Assembly: GCA_963785245.1 (NCBI GenBank)
Contig: CAWAUO010000006.1
Location: forward strand, 248,001-312,000
Reading direction: 5' to 3'
DNA: 64,000 nucleotides
DNA from: JAHEEL01 sp963785245
GTDB taxonomy: Bacteria; Actinomycetota; Acidimicrobiia; Spongiisociales; UBA5794
Shown: piece after piece, positions 1-8,075 of the stretch
Position numbering within the stretch: the stretch's first letter is position 1
How the letters are laid out: each line of letters begins with the position of its first letter
The notes under the pieces: model-generated
What the model saw: only the letters and a program-made list of their open reading frames with translations
Databases searched by the model: none
Told to the model about the DNA's origin: nothing
Translations under genes and position numbers: made by a program

Positions 1-786
1 CAATCTCCGGCCGTAGCTCTTCCAAATGCCCACCTGCTCGACCCGGCGCTTGAACTCGCGACGCGCCTTGGCGGAACGACAGCCGCCCTTCATCAGGCGT
101 TGGGTTCGTTCAGCGAGGACCCGGACTTGAACCCCGAACCGTTCACAGAGCACTACCAACAGTCGCTCTACCAGTCATTGCGTGCCGGCATCCGCCAGGA
201 GGTGCGAGCGATCCGCCGGTTGCGGCACCGCACCGAAGGTCAGGTTGCGACTGCGTTGGACGAACTCATTCAGGCAGAGCAGTCCTGCCTCGCGCGGCTT
301 GGCGCCATCAGACGGGATCGCATCAAGGGATCGCGGATTCGACTTCACGGCGACTACCGCCTCGACCAGGTGCACATCGTCGATGACGGGTTCATCATTG
401 CCGACTTCTCTGGCGACCACTCGCGTCCGCTCGCGCAACGGCGGCTTCGCGGCTCACCGTTGCGCGACGTTTCTCAGATGCTTCGGTCATTCGACTACGT
501 CGCACTTGCAGCGGCACGCGACGGATCACCGAATGAGCGACGCTGGGCCGCGTGGTGGTCCAGGGTTGTTGGACTCGCCTTTGTCGAGAGCTACCTCACA
601 GAACTGGAGGACTCGCCTCTACTCCCCGACTCTGTGGGCGCTATCGATGACCTCCTCGATGCATTTGTGCTGTCGAGGGCGTTGCGGGAACTCCATTGGG
701 AGCTCGCGACCCGACCCGATCTCGTACGTGTGCCGCTCGCCAGCCTCCGGCGCATGCTCGGACAGACTCCATCATTCATCGATTGA
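1..786 (+). CDS. Maltokinase (or kinase half of a TreS-maltokinase fusion), C-terminal part
   Basis: The reading frame is open from base 1, so the start lies outside the window; about 261 residues are visible. The segment HGDYRLDQV followed some 15 residues later by DFSGD matches the catalytic loop and metal-binding motif of aminoglycoside-phosphotransferase-like maltokinases, and the following RRLRGSPLRDVSQMLRSF is also typical of that family. Maltokinase makes maltose 1-phosphate from maltose and ATP in the TreS-GlgE route from trehalose to alpha-glucan. The usual DFEG reads DFSG here. The neighbours are trehalose genes, which fits. Whether a trehalose synthase domain precedes it cannot be seen. 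Confidence 0.8.
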   Translation, partial: QSPAVALPNAHLLDPALELATRLGGTTAALHQALGSFSEDPDLNPEPFTEHYQQSLYQSLRAGIRQEVRAIRRLRHRTEGQVATALDELIQAEQSCLARLGAIRRDRIKGSRIRLHGDYRLDQVHIVDDGFIIADFSGDHSRPLAQRRLRGSPLRDVSQMLRSFDYVALAAARDGSPNERRWAAWWSRVVGLAFVESYLTELEDSPLLPDSVGAIDDLLDAFVLSRALRELHWELATRPDLVRVPLASLRRMLGQTPSFID

Positions 787-909
787 ACACTTCGATCGGC
801 GGAGGTCGATCTACCGGGGGGGCCCCGGGTCCAAGACGTGATCCGCAACCTTGTGCGCGACCGAGCGGCCAGCACCTCGGTCTAGCATGTGACGACGCTC
901 TGAGGGACA

Positions 910-2481
910 GTGGGCTTGGCCAACGAGTACGAGATTGATGCTGCGGAGATCGATGCGGTTGTCTTTGATCTCGACGGAGTCATCACACGGACCGAATCGG
1001 TGCACCACACCGCCTGGGAGCAGCTCTTCAACGAGTATCTGGAAGGCCGGTCGGCGGCCCTTGGGGAACCTTTCGAACCGTTTGAGCCATCCGACTACCT
1101 CGAGTTCGTTGACGGAATACCGCGCTATGACGGTGTTGACAGTTTCCTGAAGTCCCGCAACATCCAACTGCCCTGGGGTTCTGCTGAGGATCCCCCTGAA
1201 GCTGAGACCGTCTGCGGGCTTGGGAACCGCAAGAACGGCTACTTCCTCAATCGTCTCAATGCCGACGGTGTCGAGGCGTACGCGACGAGCATCGCATTCG
1301 TCGGGGAACTTCAGCGACAGGGCATCGAGACAGCGCTCATCTCGTCAAGTCGCAATGCCCGGGAGGTTCTGGACGCGGCGGGCCTCCTTGACCTCTTCGC
1401 GGTGCGGGTCGACGGCATCGTGGCGGGCGAACTCGGCATACCGGGCAAACCCGACCCCGCCGTGTTCCTTGAGGCGGCCTCACGCGTCGGTGCCGATCCT
1501 GCCAAGGCCGCAATCGTCGAAGATGCCCAGTCGGGCGTCGAAGCCGGCAAGGCCGGCGGGTTTCGCATCGTCATCGGCGTCGATCGCGGAGATCAGACGG
1601 AGGAACTGAGCGCTGCAGGCGCCACCGTCGTGGTATCGGATCTCGGCGAACTCAGCGTAAAGCCTGTACCGCCGGTTCCGCGTGCGGGACTACCATCCGC
1701 GGCTGACCACTTCGACGAGATCGAAGCCGTGCTCGCCACATCGGACCCGGCGGTGTTCCTCGACTATGACGGCGTGCTCACCCCGATCGTCGAACACCCG
1801 GATCTTGCGGTGCTATCCGATGAGACGCGTCAGGTGCTGGCCGATCTCGCGTCGGTAGTGACGGTCGCCGTAGTGAGTGGTCGCGATGTCGCCGACGTTC
1901 GCGGCAAGGTGCAGGTGCCGGGCATCTACTACGCGGGAAGCCATGGTTTTGACATCATCTCGCCGTCCGGAGAGCCGGTAGTCGACGAACGTCTCGATCG
2001 ATTCTCGACGTACCTCAATCCCCTCGACACGGCAACTGAGCAGCTTGAGAATCGCCTTCGAGATGTCCCCGGCGCCCAGGTCGAGCGCAAACGATTCGCC
2101 ATCGCCGTGCACTATCGACGCGTCGCCGACACCGACTATCCGCTGGTTGAGGAAGCCGTTCGTTCAACAGCCCCAGCCGTCCCGTCGCTTCGGGTAGCGA
2201 CAGGAAAGAAGATCTTCGAGTTCCGGCCCGACTTCGACTGGGACAAGGGACAAGCGATGCGGTGGTTGATCGGCGAACTCGGGCTTGACCGTGGGTCGGT
2301 AGCACCCATCTACCTCGGCGACGACACCACCGACGAAGATGCCTTCCGAGTGATCCGCAAACGGGGGATTGGGATCGTCGTAGGACGCGACGGTGAGCCT
2401 TCTCTTGCGCGCTTCGCACTGGAGGACACCGGCGAAGTGACCTCGTTCCTCGCAAGAATCACCGAGACACACAAGCCGTGA
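910..2481 (+). CDS. otsB: Fused beta-phosphoglucomutase-like HAD and trehalose-6-phosphate phosphatase
   Basis: Two HAD domains lie in one 523-residue chain. The first (about residues 14-255) has DLDGVIT with the DxD at 20/22, an SSSRN motif, GKPDP and VEDAQSGVEAG, as in beta-phosphoglucomutases. The second (about 275-520) has DYDG at 285-288, VSGRD, GSHGFD and LGDDTTDEDAF around 471, the signature of trehalose-phosphatase OtsB. This order, followed by a GH65 domain, is that of mycobacterial OtsB1; here the GH65 part is a separate gene whose GTG start overlaps this stop. GTG 910 follows GAGGG by only three bases, and TTG 916 is an alternative start. Expected roles are trehalose 6-phosphate dephosphorylation and, by inference, isomerisation of beta-glucose 1-phosphate made by the GH65 partner. 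Confidence 0.9.
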   Translation: MGLANEYEIDAAEIDAVVFDLDGVITRTESVHHTAWEQLFNEYLEGRSAALGEPFEPFEPSDYLEFVDGIPRYDGVDSFLKSRNIQLPWGSAEDPPEAETVCGLGNRKNGYFLNRLNADGVEAYATSIAFVGELQRQGIETALISSSRNAREVLDAAGLLDLFAVRVDGIVAGELGIPGKPDPAVFLEAASRVGADPAKAAIVEDAQSGVEAGKAGGFRIVIGVDRGDQTEELSAAGATVVVSDLGELSVKPVPPVPRAGLPSAADHFDEIEAVLATSDPAVFLDYDGVLTPIVEHPDLAVLSDETRQVLADLASVVTVAVVSGRDVADVRGKVQVPGIYYAGSHGFDIISPSGEPVVDERLDRFSTYLNPLDTATEQLENRLRDVPGAQVERKRFAIAVHYRRVADTDYPLVEEAVRSTAPAVPSLRVATGKKIFEFRPDFDWDKGQAMRWLIGELGLDRGSVAPIYLGDDTTDEDAFRVIRKRGIGIVVGRDGEPSLARFALEDTGEVTSFLARITETHKP

Positions 2482-4868
2482 GCCGCTGGACGCTGACCTA
2501 CGAAGGGTTCGATCCCGCGGAAGAACCGCTCCGCGAGGCCCTGTGTACGCTCGGCAACGGCTACTTCGCTACGCGTGGCGCCGCACCCGAGGCCGCGGCC
2601 GGCGATGTGCACTACCCCGGCACGTATGTGGCGGGGCTCTACAACCGGCTCGTCACCGACGTTGCGGGTCGGGACATCACCAACGAAGACCTGGTCAACG
2701 TTCCCAACTGGCTGCACCTGCGATTTCGCATCGGTGAAGGTGCGTGGTTCACGCTCGAGGATGCCGAAGTTGACGACTTCCGGCAAGAGCTCGATCTCCG
2801 CCAGGGCGTTCTCACTCGCATGTTCGTGTTCACCGATCCAGACGGTCGCCGCACCAGGGTCGCCCAACGCCGGTTCGTTCACATGGGCAACCCGCATGCA
2901 GCAGGTCTTCAGACAACATTCCTGCCCGAGAATTGGTCGGGATCCATGCATGTCGAATCGGGACTTGACGGTCGCGTCATCAATGCCGGAGTCGCCCGGT
3001 ATCGAAAGCTCAGTAGCCGGCACCTCGAACCGGGCGCAGTGGAGTTCCCGAACGACGATTGCGTGTATCTCGAGGCGAAGACCACACAATCGCGTGTGCT
3101 CGTGGCGTTCGCGGCCCGCACCGTGGTGCGGTTCGATGGAGAGCGGATACCAACTCACCTCACCCAGATCGAAGCGCCCGGATTCGTGGCCCAGGCGTTC
3201 GATTTCGATGTGACGGAGGGTGTTCCCGCCACGGTCGACAAGGTCATAACCCTCTTCACGTCGCGCGACCACGGCATCTCCGAAGCCGGTCTCGAGGCCC
3301 GAACATGGGTCGATCGCCTCGGCTCCTTCGATGAGCTTCTCGAGTCGCACATCCTGGCGTGGGATCTGCTCTGGAGGCGTTTCTCCCTCGCAACCGGAGC
3401 CGATGACTACGAGGCGATGGTGCTGAACCTTCATTCGTTCCATCTGCTGCAGACCGTCTCGAAACACACCATCGATCTCGACGTCGGAGTTCCCGCGTGG
3501 GGGTGGCACGGCGAGGCCTATCGCGGTCACATTTTCTGGGACGAGCTGTTCATCTTCCCGTACCTCAATCTCCATCTTCCCGACTTGACCAGAGCCTTGT
3601 TGCTCTACCGCTTCCGCCGACTCCCCGAAGCTCGCTGGGCAGCGAAGGCCGAAGGTCTCGACGGAGCCCTGTATCCGTGGCAAAGCGGGAGCAGCGGGAG
3701 GGAGGAAAGCCAGGTCGTCCATCTCAATCCGGAATCCGGTCGCTGGCTTCCGGACAACAGCCATCTGCAACGCCACATCAACATCGCCGTTGCGTACAAC
3801 ACCTGGCAGTACTACCAGATAACTGCCGACATCGACTTCCTCGCCTACGGCGGCGCAGAGATAATGGTCGAGATCGCCAGGCTCCTGACCAGCTTGGCGA
3901 CATACAACCGTGCGACCGACCGCTACGAGATCCTCGGTGTCATGGGTCCCGACGAGTACCACGACGCGTACCCGGATGCTGACGAACCCGGCCTCGGAAA
4001 CAACGCCTACACGAACGTCATGGCGGCTTGGACCCTATGCCGCACCACCGAAGCTCTTGACCTCGTTCCGGCCTTCCGTCGCAACGAACTGATCGAGAAG
4101 CTCCACATCCAACGAGAGGAGCTCGCGCGGTGGGACGAGATCAGCCGGAAACTGAAAGTCGCCTTCCACGACGATGGGATCATCAGCCAGTTCGAGGGAT
4201 ACGGAGAACTCAAGGAGTTCGATTGGACCGGCTACATCGAGCGGTACGGCGATATCCAGCGACTTGATCGCATTCTCGAGGCAGAGGGGGATTCCCCGAA
4301 CCGATACAAGCTGTCGAAACAAGCCGACGTGCTGATGTTGTTCTACCTGCTTTCAATCGACGAACTGCAGTCGATCTTCGAACGGCTCGGCTACGAAATC
4401 GACAGCGACAGCATCCAACGCAACATCGACTACTACGACCGTCGCACCTCGCACGGCTCGACGCTGAGCCGAATTGTGAACGCGTGGGTGTTGGCTCGGT
4501 CGGACCGCGGGCGGTCCTGGGAATTCTTCAAGGGAGCCCTGCTGAGCGACGTCACCGACATCCAGGGTGGCACCACCCCCGAAGGGATCCATCTCGGGGC
4601 CATGGCTGGGACCGTCGACTTGGTACAACGCGGCTTCACCGGGATCGAGATTCGACAGGATGCGCTGTGGCTCGATCCCGCGATCCCCGACGAGCTCGGC
4701 GAACTCCGTTTCGAGATCTTCTATCGCGGGCACCTGCTCGACTTCCACATCACACCCGATCAACTCACCGTGATCACCGGGCCGGGCGAAGCCAAGCCCA
4801 TCCGCCTGGGTATCCGCAATCAAGTGATCGAAGTGCCTGCCGCGACCACACAGACGGTTCCCCTGTAG
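2478..4868 (+). CDS. Glycoside hydrolase family 65 (disaccharide phosphorylase type)
   Basis: 796 residues, the usual GH65 length. The general acid is E493 in GVMGPDEYH. The HGSTLS segment from residue 659 corresponds to the phosphate-binding loop of maltose, trehalose and kojibiose phosphorylases. YRGHIFWDE in the alpha/alpha-barrel core is also conserved. The GTG start overlaps the preceding stop (GTGA), so the two genes are translationally coupled. Inverting GH65 phosphorylases release beta-glucose 1-phosphate, which the beta-PGM-like domain encoded just upstream could convert to glucose 6-phosphate. Trehalose, maltose or kojibiose are candidate substrates; the sequence does not decide between them, and a hydrolytic member cannot be excluded. 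Confidence 0.88.
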   Translation: MSRWTLTYEGFDPAEEPLREALCTLGNGYFATRGAAPEAAAGDVHYPGTYVAGLYNRLVTDVAGRDITNEDLVNVPNWLHLRFRIGEGAWFTLEDAEVDDFRQELDLRQGVLTRMFVFTDPDGRRTRVAQRRFVHMGNPHAAGLQTTFLPENWSGSMHVESGLDGRVINAGVARYRKLSSRHLEPGAVEFPNDDCVYLEAKTTQSRVLVAFAARTVVRFDGERIPTHLTQIEAPGFVAQAFDFDVTEGVPATVDKVITLFTSRDHGISEAGLEARTWVDRLGSFDELLESHILAWDLLWRRFSLATGADDYEAMVLNLHSFHLLQTVSKHTIDLDVGVPAWGWHGEAYRGHIFWDELFIFPYLNLHLPDLTRALLLYRFRRLPEARWAAKAEGLDGALYPWQSGSSGREESQVVHLNPESGRWLPDNSHLQRHINIAVAYNTWQYYQITADIDFLAYGGAEIMVEIARLLTSLATYNRATDRYEILGVMGPDEYHDAYPDADEPGLGNNAYTNVMAAWTLCRTTEALDLVPAFRRNELIEKLHIQREELARWDEISRKLKVAFHDDGIISQFEGYGELKEFDWTGYIERYGDIQRLDRILEAEGDSPNRYKLSKQADVLMLFYLLSIDELQSIFERLGYEIDSDSIQRNIDYYDRRTSHGSTLSRIVNAWVLARSDRGRSWEFFKGALLSDVTDIQGGTTPEGIHLGAMAGTVDLVQRGFTGIEIRQDALWLDPAIPDELGELRFEIFYRGHLLDFHITPDQLTVITGPGEAKPIRLGIRNQVIEVPAATTQTVPL

Positions 4869-4924
4869 GGGTGGCCGGCCCGACATGCCGCCGATGCCGA
4901 CGGTCGTTGTCGGCGGCGGCGTCA

Positions 4925-4948
4925 CCCTCCGGTGCAGCGGTCGGAGGG
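4925..4948. terminator. Inverted repeat between convergent GH65 and otsA genes
   Basis: CCCTCCG at 4925-4931 is the exact complement of CGGAGGG at 4942-4948, with a 10-base loop. It lies in the 186-base gap between two convergent genes and has no T-run. A weak bidirectional terminator is the likely role. Nothing else was recognised in the gap. Confidence 0.35.
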
Positions 4949-5054
4949 CGCTCGACCGAACACGATCTGTGACGGCGGCTCGCCGGAGTTGGCGGCGACC
5001 AGAATCACCCGCAGCCCATCGCGGCCCGCGTGGCCGTCGCTCGATTGCCGGCGA

Positions 5055-6512
5055 TCACCGGATCTCCAGCGTGGCAAGGCATTCCGCAGCCCACTCGAAC
5101 ACGTCTGCCTTGCGGATCGTTGAGCGGAGCCGTCGCATCCGTTGTCGTTGCTCGCGTTCGGGCATCGATGTCGCGTAGGCAAGGGTCTGCGCCACGCTGT
5201 CGACGTCGTACGGGTTCACGATCAGGGCGGCTCGGAGTTGTTCTGCGGCGCCCGCGAACTCGCTCAACACGAGCACCCCGTCGTCCTCGAATCGGCAGGC
5301 CACATACTCCTTCGCAACGAGATTCATGCCGTCCCGCAGCGGCGTCACCAGCATCACGTCGGCCGCCACGTAGTAGGCGATGAGTTCCTCAAACGGCACG
5401 GTGCGATACAGGTAGGAGACGGGAGCCCAACCCGGCTCACCGTACTCGCCGTTGATCCGTCCGACGATCTGCTCGATATCGGATCGGAGCTGCTGATACG
5501 CCGGTACCTGCTCACGACTGGGCACCGCCACCTGAACGAACGCATAGCTGTGACGGTCCCTCGGCGAATTGTCGAGCAGAGCGGAGAAGGCCTTCAGCCG
5601 GAGATCGATCCCCTTGGTGTAGTCGAGTCGATCGAGGCCGAGGATGACGTGATCGGGGTCACCGAGTTCAGAGCGGATCTCGGCGGCTCGCTGACGCACC
5701 GGTGCCGATTGCGCCATCTGCTCGAACTCGGCCGTGTCGATCGCGATCGGTGCAGGTTGGAGGTGGACCGGCCTCCCGTTCCACCTCAGGTCCCGACGCC
5801 CGATCGATTCGGCCCCGGCGAGACGCCTGGCGGCCCTCGCGAAGTTTGCAGCGCTCTGGCGCGTCTGGAAAGCGATGACATCTGCGCCGAGCAGCCCCTC
5901 GATGATCTGACGCCGCCACGGGAGCCGCGAAAAGACCTCGATCGGCGGAAACGGAATATGCAGGTAGAAGCCGATCGTGGCTCCGGGGACCATCGTGCGA
6001 AGCATCTCCGGCACGAGTTGCAGTTGATAGTCCTGGACCCAGGCGATGTCGCCGTCGTTGAGGACTTCGGCCGTCGCCTCGGCATACCTCCGGTTCACGG
6101 CGACGTATGGCCGCCATGTGTGTCGGTGGTACTCGGGAGCGACAATGGCGTCGTGGTAGAGAGGCCAGAGCGTCCCGTTGCAGAACCCGTAGTAGAAGCT
6201 CTCGACCTCCTCTTCGCTGAGAGCGACGGGGCGCTGATCGATGCCGTCGTACTCGAACGGTTCGGGACTGAAGTCCGGGATACCCGGCCACCCGACCCAG
6301 GCCCCGTCTGCGTTCTGGAGGACCGGCCTCAATGCCCGAACCAGTCCGCCGGGACTGATCGACCATTGATCACCGTCCCACGACACGGGGAGTCGATTTG
6401 CCACGACGATGATGCGCTGAACGATGACCCCTTCCGGCGGTGCCCCCGAGCCTACTCGGGCAGCACGCGTGAGCGATTCGGACGTCGGCGGCCGGGCCGC
6501 ATACGGTGGCAC
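5055..6512 (-). CDS. otsA: Trehalose-6-phosphate synthase
   Basis: GT20 family glucosyltransferase joining UDP-glucose (or ADP/GDP-glucose) and glucose 6-phosphate to give trehalose 6-phosphate, the substrate of the nearby OtsB domain. Visible family segments are IIVVANRLPVSW, SPGGLV, WVGWPG, DYQLQLVPEMLR, LGLDRLDYTKGI and the C-terminal TPLRDGMNLVAKEY. The start is uncertain. Homologues begin close to VIVQRIIVVANRLPV, but no ATG, GTG or TTG lies there. GTG at 6512 is the nearest upstream, and GTG at 6575 falls inside a perfect inverted repeat. The residues between 6512 and the conserved start look like non-coding sequence read in frame. It is convergent with the GH65 gene and divergent from the gene at 6755. 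Confidence 0.88.
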   Translation of the reverse strand: MPPYAARPPTSESLTRAARVGSGAPPEGVIVQRIIVVANRLPVSWDGDQWSISPGGLVRALRPVLQNADGAWVGWPGIPDFSPEPFEYDGIDQRPVALSEEEVESFYYGFCNGTLWPLYHDAIVAPEYHRHTWRPYVAVNRRYAEATAEVLNDGDIAWVQDYQLQLVPEMLRTMVPGATIGFYLHIPFPPIEVFSRLPWRRQIIEGLLGADVIAFQTRQSAANFARAARRLAGAESIGRRDLRWNGRPVHLQPAPIAIDTAEFEQMAQSAPVRQRAAEIRSELGDPDHVILGLDRLDYTKGIDLRLKAFSALLDNSPRDRHSYAFVQVAVPSREQVPAYQQLRSDIEQIVGRINGEYGEPGWAPVSYLYRTVPFEELIAYYVAADVMLVTPLRDGMNLVAKEYVACRFEDDGVLVLSEFAGAAEQLRAALIVNPYDVDSVAQTLAYATSMPEREQRQRMRRLRSTIRKADVFEWAAECLATLEIR

Positions 6513-6548
6513 AATCCGGAGCGCCCACAGCCGTACCCGTGACGCGAC

Positions 6549-6581
6549 AGAGCCGTGACCGTCGCCAAACGTCACGGCTCT
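6549..6581. promoter_or_regulatory. Perfect 11-bp inverted repeat upstream of otsA
   Basis: AGAGCCGTGAC at 6549-6559 pairs exactly with GTCACGGCTCT at 6571-6581 across an 11-base loop. It sits in the divergent region between otsA and the gene at 6755, with no T-run on either side. Arm length and position suit an operator for a dimeric regulator or a 5' leader hairpin of otsA mRNA; the sequence does not say which. Confidence 0.4.
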
Positions 6582-6754
6582 GCCGGGTTCCCTATTGGGA
6601 CAGGAGGCACTTCCCCCCCAAGAAGGGCTACCGCATCGACCCTACGCGCGCTCTTCGACGCTTGTGCAAGATTCTTGTGCCGCTCGTCGCCGTCTCCGAT
6701 CCACAGGTGCGAGCGCTTCGATAGGATTCGGTCGAACGACCGGAGGTTTGACCC

Positions 6755-7186
6755 ATGGCTGACGAACAGATTCCGACCGAGCCATTCCAGGAAGAAGTGA
6801 ATGCCCAGGTGGTGAACATCAGCCAGGGCGGCGCGGGCCACGTCGACGCCGAGACCGTGTCGATCCGCCAGGGCGGTGCCCAGACGATCGCATCCGGCTC
6901 AGCCGAGATCACGCAGGGCGGTGCGTTCTTCGTTGACTCGGAGCACGCAACCGTGAACCAGTCCGGAGCCGGCGTCGTCGTCGCCGAAGAAGCAATCATC
7001 GACAACGGGGTCGCCGGTCTGGTCATTGCGTCGACCGTCAACGCCAAGGACTCGAAGATCGGTCTCCTGCTCGCCGGATCCGTCGAGGGCCGGCCTGACA
7101 TCACGGTCGATGCCAGGGTTGCCGCCATTGTCGGCGCCTCGGCCGTCCTGACCCTGTTCATCCTCAGAAAACTGTTCCGGTCGTAG
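6755..7186 (+). CDS. Uncharacterised membrane-anchored QGGA-repeat protein
   Basis: 143 residues of no named family that I recognise. From about residue 20 it is built of 15-16-residue units with a QGGA or QSGA core (ISQGGAGHVDAE, IRQGGAQTIASG, ITQGGAFFVDSE, VNQSGAGVVVAE) alternating with hydrophobic residues. This suggests a short beta-solenoid. The C-terminus is a hydrophobic helix (AAIVGASAVLTLFILR) followed by positive residues, so it is probably anchored in the membrane by its tail with the repeat part in the cytoplasm. GGAGG ends eight bases before the ATG, a good ribosome site, and a TAGGAT -10-like box lies about 30 bases upstream. A strong hairpin follows the stop, so it appears to be a single-gene unit. 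Confidence 0.75.
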   Translation: MADEQIPTEPFQEEVNAQVVNISQGGAGHVDAETVSIRQGGAQTIASGSAEITQGGAFFVDSEHATVNQSGAGVVVAEEAIIDNGVAGLVIASTVNAKDSKIGLLLAGSVEGRPDITVDARVAAIVGASAVLTLFILRKLFRS

Positions 7187-7198
7187 GCGGTCGCCAGT

Positions 7199-7228
7199 CG
7201 TCTCCCCCACCTGACGGTGGGAGAGACG
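7199..7228 (+). terminator. Hairpin after the QGGA-repeat gene
   Basis: Twelve base pairs with one mismatch and a TGAC loop (7212-7215), 13 bases after the stop codon. There is no T-run, as is common for actinobacterial terminators. Its CTCCCCCAC/GTGGGAGAG core resembles the hairpin at 42330-42352. Confidence 0.5.
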
Positions 7229-7237
7229 AAGACTCGC

Positions 7238-7268
7238 TTGACCCTCACGTAACGTGATGGTCCATACT
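7238..7268 (+). promoter_or_regulatory. MerR-type promoter with 19-bp spacer and central palindrome
   Basis: TTGACC (7238-7243) and CATACT (7263-7268) are separated by 19 bases, the stretched spacer typical of promoters activated by MerR-family proteins. The spacer holds the palindrome TCACGT-A-ACGTGA (7245-7257), centred where a MerR dimer binds. Transcription would begin at or next to the ATG at 7275, giving a leaderless message. The site therefore fits autoregulation by the gene it precedes. Confidence 0.75.
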
Positions 7269-7274
7269 GGCGCC

Positions 7275-8027
7275 ATGGACACGACCACCATCGGCGACGT
7301 CGCTCGCCTCGCGGGAATCACGGTGCGGACGCTGCACCACTACGACGACATCGGATTGCTGACGCCGACCGAACGGCGGTCAAACGGATACCGCGGCTAT
7401 ACGGATCGCGACATCAGCCGCCTGCAGCAGATCCTCGCCTACCGGGAACTCGATCTCGGACTCGACGAGATCGCCCGCATCCTCGACGCGCCGCCGGACT
7501 CGATCGAGGCGCTCGGCGCGGCTCGCCGCCGGATCGACGATCAACTCGAGAAGCTGCGCCGGATCGCTGCCAGCCTCGACGCCGCAATCGAAGCCGAAAC
7601 GAAAGGAACACGCATGACCCCGGAAGAGAAGCTCGAAGCATTCGGCGAATTCGATCCCGGCGAATTCGCTGCCGAAGCCCAGGAGAGGTGGGGTCACTCT
7701 GACGCCTACGCGGAGTCAGCCCGTCGTACCTCCGCCCATACGCCAGCGGACTGGAAGCAACAGCGAGAACAGACCGACGAGATCTACGGGTCGCTGCTCG
7801 CGCTCATGGCGATCGATACCCCGGCTGACTCCTCCGAGGCCGCCGCACTCGTCGACGCCCACCGGGCTCAGATCACGAGGTGGTTCTACACCTGCACCCC
7901 AGAGATCCATGCCGGCTTGGGCGCGATGTACGTTGCGGACGACCGCTTCCGAAACAACATTGACGAATCCGGTGACGGCCTTGCCGAGTACCTGTCGGCG
8001 GCTATCGAGGCGCACTACGCCGACTGA
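7275..8027 (+). CDS. MerR-family regulator with TipAS ligand-binding domain
   Basis: 250 residues. Residues 1-75 form the winged-helix MerR DNA-binding domain (IGDVARLAGITVRTLHHYDDIGLL). A coiled-coil dimerisation helix follows. The last 120 residues resemble the TipAS domain, which binds thiopeptide antibiotics in Streptomyces TipA and is found in many orphan regulators. ATG 7275 is preferred over the GTG at 7257 because the conserved domain begins there and the -10 box ends six bases before it. The ligand and other targets are unknown. The next gene, an alpha-glucosidase, has its own promoter-like box, so regulation of it is only possible. Confidence 0.85.
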   Translation: MDTTTIGDVARLAGITVRTLHHYDDIGLLTPTERRSNGYRGYTDRDISRLQQILAYRELDLGLDEIARILDAPPDSIEALGAARRRIDDQLEKLRRIAASLDAAIEAETKGTRMTPEEKLEAFGEFDPGEFAAEAQERWGHSDAYAESARRTSAHTPADWKQQREQTDEIYGSLLALMAIDTPADSSEAAALVDAHRAQITRWFYTCTPEIHAGLGAMYVADDRFRNNIDESGDGLAEYLSAAIEAHYAD

Positions 8028-8075
8028 CCGCGCTCAGCGCCGGAATCGGCAGGGTGCTCGGCTAGCGTCTCAGTG

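Noticed and set aside
2310..3962. Long minus-strand frame (550 residues) over the GH65 gene
   Set aside because: Shadow of a clear GH65 enzyme on the other strand; high GC makes long antisense frames common here. The same applies to frames at 5142-6542, 30838-32445, 47211-48995 and 51296-52636.
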